Source: Lachnospiraceae bacterium UBA3273 (GTDB lineage: Bacteria > Bacillota > Clostridia > Lachnospirales > Lachnospiraceae). Taken from it: a stretch of DNA of 64,000 bases. Each line of letters opens with the position of its first letter. The first letter of the stretch is position 1. The stretch lies in assembly GCA_002362385.1 (NCBI GenBank), contig DEUB01000067.1, positions 1-64,000 of the forward strand. Reading direction: 5' to 3'. The notes under the pieces were generated by a model that had not been told where the DNA came from, ran no database searches, and saw nothing but the letters and a program-made list of their open reading frames with translations. The position numbers were made by a program, and so were the translations under genes. Of this stretch, positions 9,090 through 16,878 are shown piece by piece.

Positions 9090-10016
9090 ATGGACATTTT
9101 ATTTTTGGAACCTATATTCAAGGAAATGGTCTGGGGAGGCAGCTGCCTGAAAAATTTCGGTTTTGACATACCCTCGGGCAAAACCGGCGAGTGCTGGGCT
9201 GTTTCCGCCCATCCCCACGGGGACTGTGCGATCAGAAACGGAATCTACAAGGGATGGCATTTAAGCCGCCTGTGGGAAGAGCACAGGGAGCTTTTTGGAA
9301 ATATGCAGGGGGACAGATTTCCCCTCCTTGTAAAGATCATCGATGCCAAGGAGGACTTAAGCATCCAGGTCCATCCTGACGATGCCTATGCAAGGGAACA
9401 TGAAAACGGCTCCCTTGGCAAGACCGAATGCTGGTACGTGCTGGACTGCGACGAAGACGCTACCATTATCATCGGCCACCGTGCAAAGGATAAAGAGGAA
9501 ATGAAACAGATGATAGAGCAAAAACGGTGGACGGAATTTCTGCGGGAGATCCCTGTTAAAAAAGGCGATTTCTTCCAGATCGAGCCGGGCACCCTTCACG
9601 CCATAAAAGGGGGCACCCTCATACTGGAGACCCAGCAGAACAGCGACATTACATACCGTGTCTACGACTACGACCGGATGAACGAAGGAAGCCCGCGCCC
9701 TCTTCATTTGAAACAAAGCCTGGACGTTTTAAAGGCTCCATACATTCTGCATACCCGTAATAATATAGAAAGCCCGCTGAAGGCCCCCGGCATTACCTGC
9801 CTTGAGAGCTGCAGCTGTTACACCGTCTGGAAAATAGACGTATCCGGCAAAACCGAATTTGAGGCCTTATCCCCTTTCATGATCCTCTCCGTAGTGGAAG
9901 GCTTCGGCGAAATAAACAATATCCTCATAAGAAAAGGCGACCACTTCATCCTGCCTTCCGATTACGGCGCAGTAACCCTTGCCGGCAAAATGAAGCTCAT
10001 CGCCTCAACACCATAA
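9090..10016 (+). CDS. manA: Mannose-6-phosphate isomerase, class I
   Basis: A 308-residue type I cupin isomerase that converts mannose-6-phosphate to fructose-6-phosphate and so delivers mannan carbon to glycolysis. Zinc-ligand segments are visible: SIQVHPDDAYA (Gln, His), TECWYVLD (Glu) and PGTLHAIKGG (His). The substrate-binding motif is TYRVYDYDR. It lies 16 bases after the mutase with its own GGAGGGG site, so it is in the same operon. A second ManA module occurs as the C-terminal domain of the fusion at 13197-15524. Confidence 0.93.
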   Translation: MDILFLEPIFKEMVWGGSCLKNFGFDIPSGKTGECWAVSAHPHGDCAIRNGIYKGWHLSRLWEEHRELFGNMQGDRFPLLVKIIDAKEDLSIQVHPDDAYAREHENGSLGKTECWYVLDCDEDATIIIGHRAKDKEEMKQMIEQKRWTEFLREIPVKKGDFFQIEPGTLHAIKGGTLILETQQNSDITYRVYDYDRMNEGSPRPLHLKQSLDVLKAPYILHTRNNIESPLKAPGITCLESCSCYTVWKIDVSGKTEFEALSPFMILSVVEGFGEINNILIRKGDHFILPSDYGAVTLAGKMKLIASTP

Positions 10017-10039
10017 AAAACTACATCCAGCCGATTTGC

Positions 10040-10086
10040 CGCCCTGAAGGTTATTCCTATCAAAGCCATGCACACCCTTCAGGGCG
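10040..10086. terminator. Intrinsic terminator between manA and the convergent AraC gene
   Basis: CGCCCTGAAGG (10040-10050) and CCTTCAGGGCG (10076-10086) form an 11-base perfect stem, followed on the plus strand by TTCTTTC. It ends the mannan operon and may also insulate the convergent regulator gene. Confidence 0.75.
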
Positions 10087-10092
10087 TTCTTT

Positions 10093-10932
10093 CTACCACT
10101 TCTGCCTATACCTGCTAGGCGTCATCGACTCATATTTCACGAAAACTTTGGTAAAATAATTAACATCAGGAATTCCGCAGTCGGCAGCAATGGAACTTAC
10201 GGAAGCCCCGCTGAAGCGAAGCAGCTTTTTTGCTTCATTGATACGCCTGCTGTTCAAATAACTCCCGATCGTAGTGCCGGTGGCCTTTTTAAACTCCCTG
10301 GACAGATAAAATTTGCTCAGATAAAACCGGGAAGAAAGCATATCCAGGCTGATGTCCTCTTTGAAATTCTCATCCAGAAATTTTTGTACCGCCAGGATCT
10401 TCTCATAGAGGTTATCCCCCTTTCCGCGATGAATGGGCAAAGATTCCAAATAGCATGCGGTAACAATGTCCGTAAGATTTTTATGGCAGATCTGTTCATA
10501 ACAGGGACCCTTTGCGGACTGTTGTTCAAAAATGTTGTTTAAGGCGCCGATAAAAGCGGTGGCGTCTCCGGGATGAAAAATAAAAAGGCCGTCCTGCTCG
10601 CTGTAATGACGGTATATATGGGCGGCGTCATTTCCGTAAAAATGCACCCAGAACAACTCCCAGGAGTCCTCCTTGCTGCTTTCGTGGGAGTACTCCTCCA
10701 GGCAGTCGATAAAAACACAATCCCCGGTGGATAAGGGATGCTCCCTGTCCCGGTAGGTCAGCACGCCGCTGCCTTTCATGACAAAAAAGAACAGCAGAGA
10801 AGCAAGATTATCCCTGCGGCTGATATGAGGTTCAATGCTTTGGAGCGTTCCGGTTTCCTGAACGTATAAATAGTGGGCTTTGGCATAAGCCGACGGCGTT
10901 GCGATAATGCGGTTGGAATGGCGTGTGTTCAT
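10093..10932 (-). CDS. AraC-family transcriptional regulator with N-terminal cupin
   Basis: A 279-residue activator-type regulator. The N-terminal half (about residues 25-150) is a cupin-like sugar-sensing domain (GSGVLTYRDREHPL, ELFWVHFYG). The C-terminal 100 residues hold two helix-turn-helix motifs (DISLDMLSSRFYLSKFYLSR and VSSIAADCGIPDVNYFTKVF) with the AraC signature. It is convergent with the mannan operon and divergent from the GDP-fucose synthase gene. Regulation of the adjacent mannan genes is plausible from position, but no operator was identified. Confidence 0.9.
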   Translation of the reverse strand: MNTRHSNRIIATPSAYAKAHYLYVQETGTLQSIEPHISRRDNLASLLFFFVMKGSGVLTYRDREHPLSTGDCVFIDCLEEYSHESSKEDSWELFWVHFYGNDAAHIYRHYSEQDGLFIFHPGDATAFIGALNNIFEQQSAKGPCYEQICHKNLTDIVTACYLESLPIHRGKGDNLYEKILAVQKFLDENFKEDISLDMLSSRFYLSKFYLSREFKKATGTTIGSYLNSRRINEAKKLLRFSGASVSSIAADCGIPDVNYFTKVFVKYESMTPSRYRQKW

Positions 10933-11120
10933 AAAAGCCTCCTAAATGCAGTATGGACGGGTATGAAAATTATCATACGTTGTATCCGGGTTGACTGATA
11001 TAGCAATATTTTACTATTTGTAGGCAAAATTGTCCATTGCTTTCGGATCTTCAAAAGGCGTAGATTAATAAGAGGTTTTTAGAATGATTTGGTTTGGAAA
11101 AACCGGAGAGGAATCAGGAT

Positions 11121-12071
11121 ATGAATAAGACGGATAAAATTTATGTGGCAGGCCATAGAGGACTGGTAGGAAGCGCAATCGTCAGAAACCTTAAGTCCAA
11201 AGGCTACAACAATATCGTGGGCAGGACCCATAAAGAACTGGAACTGACGGACCAGCAGGCCGTCCGGGCTTTTTTTGAGGAGGAGAGGCCGGATGTGGTA
11301 GTGCTAGCCGCAGCTAAAGTCGGCGGTATCAACGCCAATAACACAACCCCTGCGGAATTTATTTATGACAACATGCAGGTACAGTGCAATGTGATCCACT
11401 GCTGTCATCAATACGGGGTAAAGAAACTTTTGTTTTTGGGAAGCACCTGTATCTATCCCAAGATGGCGCCTCAGCCCATACCGGAGGATGCGTTGCTTAC
11501 GGGACCTTTGGAAACTACCAATGAAGCCTATGCAGTTGCCAAGATCGCCGGAATGGAGATGTGCAAATTTTACAAACGGCAGTACGGGGATGACTTTATC
11601 AGCTGTATGCCCACAAATCTGTACGGCCCCCACGACAATTACGACTTAAACGGCTCTCATGTGCTTCCTGCCATGATCAGGAAATTCCATGAGGCCAAGC
11701 TTAACCACGCTCCTTCTGTTGAACTTTGGGGAACAGGAACGCCCCTGCGGGAGTTTTTGTATGTGGATGACATGGCGGACGCCTGCGTCTTCCTTTTGGA
11801 AAATTATAACGGCGAACAGCATGTGAATATCGGCACGGGCAAGGAGATTACCATAAAGGAGCTGGCGGAAATGGTAAAGAAAACCGTGGGCTTTGAGGGA
11901 GAGATCATATGGAATGACAGTATGCCCGACGGAACCCCCAGAAAGCTTACGGATGTGACCAAGCTTCATTCGCTTGGATGGAGACATAAGGTGGAACTGG
12001 AAGAAGGGATCCGGATGGCCTATGACTGGTTTAGGGAAAATGTGGACCATGCCCGCATGAATGGAAGATAA
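11121..12071 (+). CDS. fcl: GDP-L-fucose synthase
   Basis: A 316-residue extended short-chain dehydrogenase/reductase that epimerises and reduces GDP-4-keto-6-deoxymannose to GDP-L-fucose. The Rossmann loop GHRGLVGSAIVR, the catalytic Ser in FLGSTCIYP and the YAVAK Tyr/Lys pair are intact. An upstream in-frame TTG (11094) exists, but the ATG at 11121 with GAGAGG upstream is preferred and matches the usual family N-terminus. No GDP-mannose 4,6-dehydratase, which would supply the substrate, is present in the window; it must be encoded elsewhere. Confidence 0.93.
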   Translation: MNKTDKIYVAGHRGLVGSAIVRNLKSKGYNNIVGRTHKELELTDQQAVRAFFEEERPDVVVLAAAKVGGINANNTTPAEFIYDNMQVQCNVIHCCHQYGVKKLLFLGSTCIYPKMAPQPIPEDALLTGPLETTNEAYAVAKIAGMEMCKFYKRQYGDDFISCMPTNLYGPHDNYDLNGSHVLPAMIRKFHEAKLNHAPSVELWGTGTPLREFLYVDDMADACVFLLENYNGEQHVNIGTGKEITIKELAEMVKKTVGFEGEIIWNDSMPDGTPRKLTDVTKLHSLGWRHKVELEEGIRMAYDWFRENVDHARMNGR

Positions 12072-12092
12072 GACAGAGGAGAAAGAACAAAA

Positions 12093-13184
12093 ATGAACAA
12101 ATTCGGTGTGATCATGGCAGGCGGCGGCGGAACGCGGTTGTGGCCTTTGAGCAGAAAAGAAAGACCCAAACAGTTGTTGAACTTAAGCGGAAAGGATCTG
12201 ATGATCAATGAGACTTTAGACCGTTTGTCAAAGAACATTCCGCGGGAAAATATGTTTATTGTTACCAACGCGGTCCAGGCGGAGCTGATGAAAAAGGAAA
12301 CAAAGGGCCGTATGCAGGATGATCATGTACTGGTGGAGCCTGCAGCGAGGAATACGGCTGCCTGCATCGGCTATGCGGCTATGGAGATCGTGAAGAAATA
12401 CGGGGACGGTATTATGTGCATCCTCCCTTCCGACCATTTTATCAAAAACGAAAAGGAGTTTTCCGCCATTATCAATGCGGCTGTCATAGCTGCGGAAAAG
12501 ACGGATGCCTTAGTTACCATCGGCATCAAACCGTCGTTTCCTGCCACAGGCTATGGCTATATCCGCGTAAAGCCGGGAAGTGAGACTGCTGTGGGAGATG
12601 AAAATGAGAAAAACTATTCCATAGTGGAAGAGTTTGTTGAAAAACCGGATTTAGAAACAGCGGAAAAATACGTAAAAGAGGGATGCTATTCCTGGAACAG
12701 CGGCATGTTCATCTGGAAGGCTTCCACCATCCTTTCTTATATGAGCAGACTGCTTCCGGATGTATATGCCTGCCTTGAAAAAATAGGAAATGCCATGAAT
12801 ACTCCCGATGAGCGGAAGGTCATTGAAGAGGTATATCCGGTAATTCCCAAGATTTCCATCGATTACGGCATTATGGAACGGGCAGATCATGTTCTGGTCA
12901 TTTCGGGAGAATTCGGATGGAATGATATCGGCAGCCTGGATATGTTAAGCATTATGAAGGACGCGGATGAGAATGGAAATACGGCTTATGGGGAACAGCT
13001 GTTGATCGATACAAAGGACTGTATTGTTTATGGGACGGACAAGCTCATAGCCACAGTGGGGATTTCGGACCTGATCGTGGTCCAGACAGAGGATGCGGTC
13101 TTAGTCTGTCATAAGGACAAGTCCCAAGATGTAAAGACTATTGTGGAAGCATTAAAGGAACAGGAGAAAGAACATTACCTGTAG
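12093..13184 (+). CDS. manC: Mannose-1-phosphate guanylyltransferase
   Basis: A 363-residue GDP-mannose pyrophosphorylase. All hallmark motifs are intact: GGGGTRLWPLSR for nucleotide binding, EPAARNTA, PSDHFI, FVEKP for sugar binding, and GWNDIGSL with the metal-binding Asp. It lacks a C-terminal isomerase domain. It makes GDP-mannose from mannose-1-phosphate and GTP for the surface-polysaccharide genes downstream. It lies 21 bases after GDP-fucose synthase and 12 bases before the degenerate fusion protein. Confidence 0.95.
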   Translation: MNKFGVIMAGGGGTRLWPLSRKERPKQLLNLSGKDLMINETLDRLSKNIPRENMFIVTNAVQAELMKKETKGRMQDDHVLVEPAARNTAACIGYAAMEIVKKYGDGIMCILPSDHFIKNEKEFSAIINAAVIAAEKTDALVTIGIKPSFPATGYGYIRVKPGSETAVGDENEKNYSIVEEFVEKPDLETAEKYVKEGCYSWNSGMFIWKASTILSYMSRLLPDVYACLEKIGNAMNTPDERKVIEEVYPVIPKISIDYGIMERADHVLVISGEFGWNDIGSLDMLSIMKDADENGNTAYGEQLLIDTKDCIVYGTDKLIATVGISDLIVVQTEDAVLVCHKDKSQDVKTIVEALKEQEKEHYL

Positions 13185-13196
13185 TAAGGAAGATAA

Positions 13197-15524
13197 ATGA
13201 AATGTTTTGTTTTAGCGGGAGGCAGCGGCGATGCACTGTGGCCGCTGTCCCGTAAAAATTACCCCAAACAATTTATATATATCAGGGAAGGCAGATCGCT
13301 GTTTCAGGAGACGATAGCGAGGAATCTGCCTTTTTGTGACGATTTCTATATTATTACCAACAAAAAATACCGCTACATTGTGGAAGGGCAGATGCAGGCT
13401 TTCCAGGGTCTGTCATATCAGTGCTTTCTGGAGGAAAAAGGGCGTCAGACGGCTCCTGCCGTTGCCATTGCCTCTATGTGCGTGGAACCGGAGGAAACGG
13501 TGCTGGTGGTCTCTACGGACCATCTGATCGGAGAAGGAGATTATAACGGCACGATACTGGCGGCGAAGGAGCTTCTTTCGGATGACAATATCGTGGCGGT
13601 GGGATGCGACGCCTCCCAAATGGAAAATGAAGAAGCCTTAAAAGGACACGGGGCATTCATTTGTGAAGGAAACAGGGTGAAAAAATTTATTGCAAGATGC
13701 AGGGAGCCATTGGCAAAAGAGGGAGAAGTGCTTTTGGACAGCGGTATATTCATGATGAAGGCCGGTACTTTTTTAAAGGCGGTCAGGGAAAATGCCCCGG
13801 AGCTGTACGAAAAGTGTCTTTATGGCACAAACCGGGTAAGAATAGCCGGAAAAGCCCTTTTAATCACAAAAAAGTGGCTCGAGACCATCCCTTCTTTAAG
13901 CGTAGGGGAAGGAATTTTTGAAAAATGGGCGGGAAAGCATCTTTATGTTGTCAAAGGAGATTTCAGATGGTCCAGACTGTTAAACCTGGAAAGCTTTGAC
14001 GGGCTTGAAGTTCCGTCCCTGCAGGGAGATTCCATTACAAGCGGGTGCAGGAACGTAACCGTTTTGAATGAGGATAAGTCCAGGCTTGTGGTAGTCAACG
14101 ACTGTGAGGATCTGGTAGTAGTGAGCACAAAGGACGCCGCTTACATTTCCCGCAGGGGAGAGAGCCATAATATCAGACAGATCATAGAGGACCATTATGA
14201 AGAACAGAAGGAGATCTTTGACGAAGGGGATATTTATTATACCTCCTGGGGAATTAAGGAAATGCTGAACCGTAGCCGGGGGTATATGGTCAGAAAGGTT
14301 ACGATCTTCCCCGGATGCGCCATTTCCATGCACAAGCATGAGAAGCGCAACGAGCACTGGTCCGTTGTCAGCGGAACCGCCACCATTACCATGAACGGGG
14401 AGACAAAAGAATACGGCAGCAATGACAGCATTTTTGTGCCCGTGGGAACTTTCCACAAAATTTCCAACTGGACCGCCAAGGATCTGGTGGTCATAGAGGT
14501 GTGCGTAGGAACCAGCGCCGGATACAAAACCGGGGACATGGTAAGGGCCGTGGATGATTTTGTGAAGTTAGGACCGGCATACAAGGATTATTTATGGGGC
14601 GGAAAGAGGCTCTATGAAAATTACGGAAAGATAAACAGGGACAACAGGGAGAATATCATAGCCGAAAGCTGGGAGGTATCCGCACACAGCGCAGGCCCTT
14701 CCAGGATCGTGGACGGAAATGATAAGGGCAGGCTGTTCCCCGATTATCTGGAAAAGATCGGGAAAGACGCCCTGGGATGGAAATGCCAGCCCTTTGACCG
14801 TTTCCCGCTGTTGATCAAATTTATCGATGCGAAGCAGGCATTAAGCGTTCAGGTCCATCCTGATGACGAATATGCCATGAGCGTAGAAGGAGAATACGGC
14901 AAAAACGAAATGTGGTATGTGATGGATGCTGCGCCGGATGCGGGGCTTTATGTGGGATTTTCCGAGGACCTGACAAAAGAGGAGTGCAGAAGGCGCATTG
15001 AAGAGGGAACGCTGACGGAGGTTTTAAAGCGGATCCCCGTGAAAAAGGGAGACGTCATTTTTGTAAAAGCAGGAACCGTTCACGCCATTTTAGAGGGACT
15101 CCTGATTTTGGAGATACAGCAGAGTTCCAATGCCACCTACAGGCTTTATGACTATGACAGGGTGGACAAAAACGGCAACAAAAGGCAGCTTCATTTAGAA
15201 AAGGCACTGGATAATCTGGATTATCATACCTATGAATGCTCTTTGGAACCGGAAGGGGCAAAGGAACAGGGAAAGGGATATACAAAGCAGCTTTTGGGAG
15301 AATGCAAATATTTTTCCGCTATCCTTTATGAAGTGGAGGATGAGGCAGAGCTTTCATTGGATGACGCATCTTTCAGCGCGATCGTGTTTTTGGAAGGAAT
15401 TGGGACCATAGAGACGGAAAACAGGCAGAGCCGGTTTAGCGCCGGGGACAGCTTTTTTGTGCCTGCCGGGAAAAAGGTTTTAAGGATAAAAGGAAGAGGG
15501 AAATTTGTACTAAGCAGGATCTAA
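13197..15524 (+). CDS. Fusion: degenerate mannose-1-P guanylyltransferase, type II PMI cupin, class I ManA
   Basis: A 775-residue protein with three modules. Residues 1 to about 335 resemble GDP-mannose pyrophosphorylase, but the signature GGxGTRLWPLSR reads GGSGDALWPLSR, FVEKP reads FIARCREP, and GWNDIGSL reads RWSRLLNL. The catalytic Thr/Arg, Lys and Asp are therefore lost and the domain is probably inactive. Residues about 345-465 are a type II mannose-6-phosphate isomerase cupin with an intact MHKHEKRNEHW motif. Residues about 470-775 are a class I ManA with intact zinc-ligand motifs (SVQVHPDDEYA, NEMWYVMD, GTVHAI). The standalone, intact pyrophosphorylase lies directly upstream. The protein likely isomerises fructose-6-P and mannose-6-P; the first domain may be regulatory or scaffolding. 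Confidence 0.85.
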   Translation: MKCFVLAGGSGDALWPLSRKNYPKQFIYIREGRSLFQETIARNLPFCDDFYIITNKKYRYIVEGQMQAFQGLSYQCFLEEKGRQTAPAVAIASMCVEPEETVLVVSTDHLIGEGDYNGTILAAKELLSDDNIVAVGCDASQMENEEALKGHGAFICEGNRVKKFIARCREPLAKEGEVLLDSGIFMMKAGTFLKAVRENAPELYEKCLYGTNRVRIAGKALLITKKWLETIPSLSVGEGIFEKWAGKHLYVVKGDFRWSRLLNLESFDGLEVPSLQGDSITSGCRNVTVLNEDKSRLVVVNDCEDLVVVSTKDAAYISRRGESHNIRQIIEDHYEEQKEIFDEGDIYYTSWGIKEMLNRSRGYMVRKVTIFPGCAISMHKHEKRNEHWSVVSGTATITMNGETKEYGSNDSIFVPVGTFHKISNWTAKDLVVIEVCVGTSAGYKTGDMVRAVDDFVKLGPAYKDYLWGGKRLYENYGKINRDNRENIIAESWEVSAHSAGPSRIVDGNDKGRLFPDYLEKIGKDALGWKCQPFDRFPLLIKFIDAKQALSVQVHPDDEYAMSVEGEYGKNEMWYVMDAAPDAGLYVGFSEDLTKEECRRRIEEGTLTEVLKRIPVKKGDVIFVKAGTVHAILEGLLILEIQQSSNATYRLYDYDRVDKNGNKRQLHLEKALDNLDYHTYECSLEPEGAKEQGKGYTKQLLGECKYFSAILYEVEDEAELSLDDASFSAIVFLEGIGTIETENRQSRFSAGDSFFVPAGKKVLRIKGRGKFVLSRI

Positions 15525-15538
15525 TGGACAAATGTCCA
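15525..15538. promoter_or_regulatory. TGGACA-AA-TGTCCA inverted repeat before the first Spo0A-C gene
   Basis: A perfect six-base inverted repeat directly follows the stop codon of the fusion gene. It lies just upstream of an AT-rich stretch (TTATATTATATTC) that could hold a -10 element for the small regulator gene. A candidate operator; nothing proves use. Confidence 0.35.
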
Positions 15539-15562
15539 TAAAAATGTTATATTATATTCAAT

Positions 15563-15579
15563 AACCGCGCAATTTGTTA
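15563..15579 (+). repeat. Shared leader element, copy 1 (AACCGCGCAATTTGTTA)
   Basis: This 17-base element ends 41 bases before the first Spo0A-C start. It recurs as AACCGTGCAATTTGCTA at 16237-16253, which ends 44 bases before the second, with 15 of 17 positions identical. It shows that the duplication included the leader and that this element is under constraint, perhaps as an operator or 5' UTR signal. Confidence 0.6.
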
Positions 15580-15619
15580 TTAAGATCGTAAAAATCAGAA
15601 AAGAGGCAGAATATCAAGT

Positions 15620-16009
15620 ATGATAAACGAAATGGCAAAGCGCGTCGAGTTAGAGAGATATGCCACAAAGGCTTTGTCGGATTTAGGGGTTCCGACACAT
15701 CTGAAGGGCTATCATTACATCAGGGAATCCGTTTTGATTTCCCAAACCGATATGGAGGCTTTGAACAGTATCACAAAGCTTTTGTATCCTGAAGTTGCAA
15801 GAATATACAAAACATCAATACAGAAAGTCGAAAGAGCAATACGAAATGCTATTTTGGTGTCGTGGACACGAGGGAATCCTGCGACAATAGAGAAACTTTT
15901 CGGGTATTCGGATGCAACCGGAAAAGTAAGACCTACCAATAGCGAGTACATCGCCAGACTTACGGACAAAATATGTCTGGAATACAAGGCGGTCAGTATG
16001 GCTTCATGA
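15620..16009 (+). CDS. Standalone Spo0A C-terminal DNA-binding domain protein, copy 1
   Basis: A 129-residue protein consisting almost entirely of the Spo0A sigma-contact/DNA-binding domain. Diagnostic segments are LGVPTHLKGYHYIRE, LYPEVARIYKTS, VERAIRNAI and RPTNSEYIARLTDKI. The phosphoacceptor receiver domain of true Spo0A is absent, so its activity cannot depend on phosphorylation of its own chain. It probably binds 0A-box-like sites. It is followed by a terminator and a paralogue about 290 bases downstream. Neighbouring polysaccharide genes suggest a regulatory role in surface-glycan expression rather than sporulation, which is inference. Confidence 0.85.
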   Translation: MINEMAKRVELERYATKALSDLGVPTHLKGYHYIRESVLISQTDMEALNSITKLLYPEVARIYKTSIQKVERAIRNAILVSWTRGNPATIEKLFGYSDATGKVRPTNSEYIARLTDKICLEYKAVSMAS

Positions 16010-16020
16010 GGTGCACCTAA

Positions 16021-16054
16021 AATTCTTAATCGCCGAGGTTTCGCGCGGTTATCC
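16021..16054. terminator. Short hairpin after Spo0A-C copy 1
   Basis: Within this stretch CCGAGG and CCTCGG form a six-base stem around a GC-rich loop. A T-poor tail follows, so it is at most a weak terminator; the stronger one lies at 16098-16140. Confidence 0.35.
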
Positions 16055-16097
16055 TCGGGGAATTTTGCACTAATATAGACAAAAACATTTACAAAAA

Positions 16098-16140
16098 ATG
16101 CCGTTTTAGGGTTTGATGCCTTAAAACGGTATTTTTCTTT
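16098..16140 (+). terminator. Intrinsic terminator after Spo0A-C copy 1
   Basis: GCCGTTTTAGG and CCTTAAAACGGT pair with one bulged base around a short loop. ATTTTTCTTTT follows immediately, the usual form of a Rho-independent terminator. Confidence 0.75.
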
Positions 16141-16166
16141 TCGAGAATCTAAAAGGGGCAGAAATG

Positions 16167-16196
16167 CGACATCTGTCGAAAATATGCGACCGACAA
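16167..16196. promoter_or_regulatory. Cluster of 0A-box-like half sites upstream of Spo0A-C copy 2
   Basis: CGACATCTGTCG (16167-16178) is a 12-base palindrome whose right arm continues as TGTCGAA (16174-16180), the core of the Spo0A-binding 0A box. A further inverted CGACAA occurs at about 16191-16196. The sites lie about 100-130 bases upstream of a gene encoding a Spo0A DNA-binding domain, so auto- or cross-regulation is a reasonable inference. Binding is unproven. Confidence 0.5.
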
Positions 16197-16236
16197 TGAT
16201 AGACATTTTTAAGTGCAAATGGTACTTTAATTACAG

Positions 16237-16253
16237 AACCGTGCAATTTGCTA
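16237..16253 (+). repeat. Shared leader element, copy 2 (AACCGTGCAATTTGCTA)
   Basis: Second copy of the 17-base leader element described at 15563-15579, at nearly the same distance from the start codon of the paralogous gene. Confidence 0.6.
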
Positions 16254-16296
16254 CATAATAATCTGAAAAAAACGCAGAAAAGGGGAAAGAATTGTA

Positions 16297-16683
16297 ATGA
16301 GTGAATTGATTAAGCGCGTGGAGCTGGAGAGATATGTAACAAAAATTATGTTGGATCTGGGAGTTCCTGCACATCTGAAAGGTTATCATTACGTCAGAGA
16401 AGCTATTTTGATTTCCGAAGCCGATATGGAAGCGGTCAGCAGCGTGACAAAGCTTTTGTATCCGGAAATTGCAAGAATATACAAGACAACGCCTCAAAAG
16501 GTAGAAAGAGCGATCAGAAATGCCATTGAGGTGTCATGGGTAAGAGGAAATTGTGCGACAATGGAGGAACTTTTCGGATATTCTCATGATTCCGGAAAGG
16601 GAAGACCTACTAACAGCGAATATATTGCCAGAATTGCGGATAAGATTCGGCTGGATCATAAAGCGGTCAACATTGCTTCATAA
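16297..16683 (+). CDS. Standalone Spo0A C-terminal DNA-binding domain protein, copy 2
   Basis: A 128-residue paralogue of the upstream small regulator, with the same architecture: LGVPAHLKGYHYVREAI, LYPEIARIYKTT, VERAIRNAIEVSWVRGN and RPTNSEYIARIADKI. This copy is closer to the canonical Spo0A output domain (VSWVRGN, ADKI). It lacks any receiver domain. Its leader carries the shared 17-base element and 0A-box-like sites, and its own terminator follows, so it is probably monocistronic. A third Spo0A-like output domain occurs in the response regulator at 29896-30678. Confidence 0.87.
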   Translation: MSELIKRVELERYVTKIMLDLGVPAHLKGYHYVREAILISEADMEAVSSVTKLLYPEIARIYKTTPQKVERAIRNAIEVSWVRGNCATMEELFGYSHDSGKGRPTNSEYIARIADKIRLDHKAVNIAS

Positions 16684-16702
16684 AGAGAAATGGAAAGATG
16701 AA

Positions 16703-16750
16703 AAAATACCCGGTAGCCTGGCACGGTTGGTTACGGGTATTTTTATTTTG
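16703..16750 (+). terminator. Intrinsic terminator after Spo0A-C copy 2
   Basis: AAAATACCCG (16703-16712) pairs with CGGGTATTTT (16734-16743) and is followed by TATTTTG. It separates the small regulator gene from the neuB-like gene. Confidence 0.8.
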
Positions 16751-16780
16751 TAAAAAGAAAATATCATTTTTCGGTTACCC

Positions 16781-16809
16781 TTGAATATTCATCTTCAATT
16801 CTCTATAAT
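16781..16809 (+). promoter_or_regulatory. Sigma-A-type promoter for the neuB-like gene
   Basis: TTGAAT (16781-16786) and TATAAT (16804-16809) are separated by exactly 17 bases, about 70 bases before the start codon. The fit to the housekeeping consensus is close. Confidence 0.75.
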
Positions 16810-16878
16810 AAGGGATGGAAAGCAGCGGTATAATAGCAGTAAGATCAAAGTGCAGCTGTTTAACTTATGGAGGCAGAA

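Noticed and set aside
15620..16683. The two Spo0A-C proteins as the master sporulation regulator or a broken spo0A
   Set aside because: Neither has a receiver domain remnant upstream, both have clean starts, leaders and terminators, and they are duplicated. They look like purposeful single-domain proteins rather than fragments.
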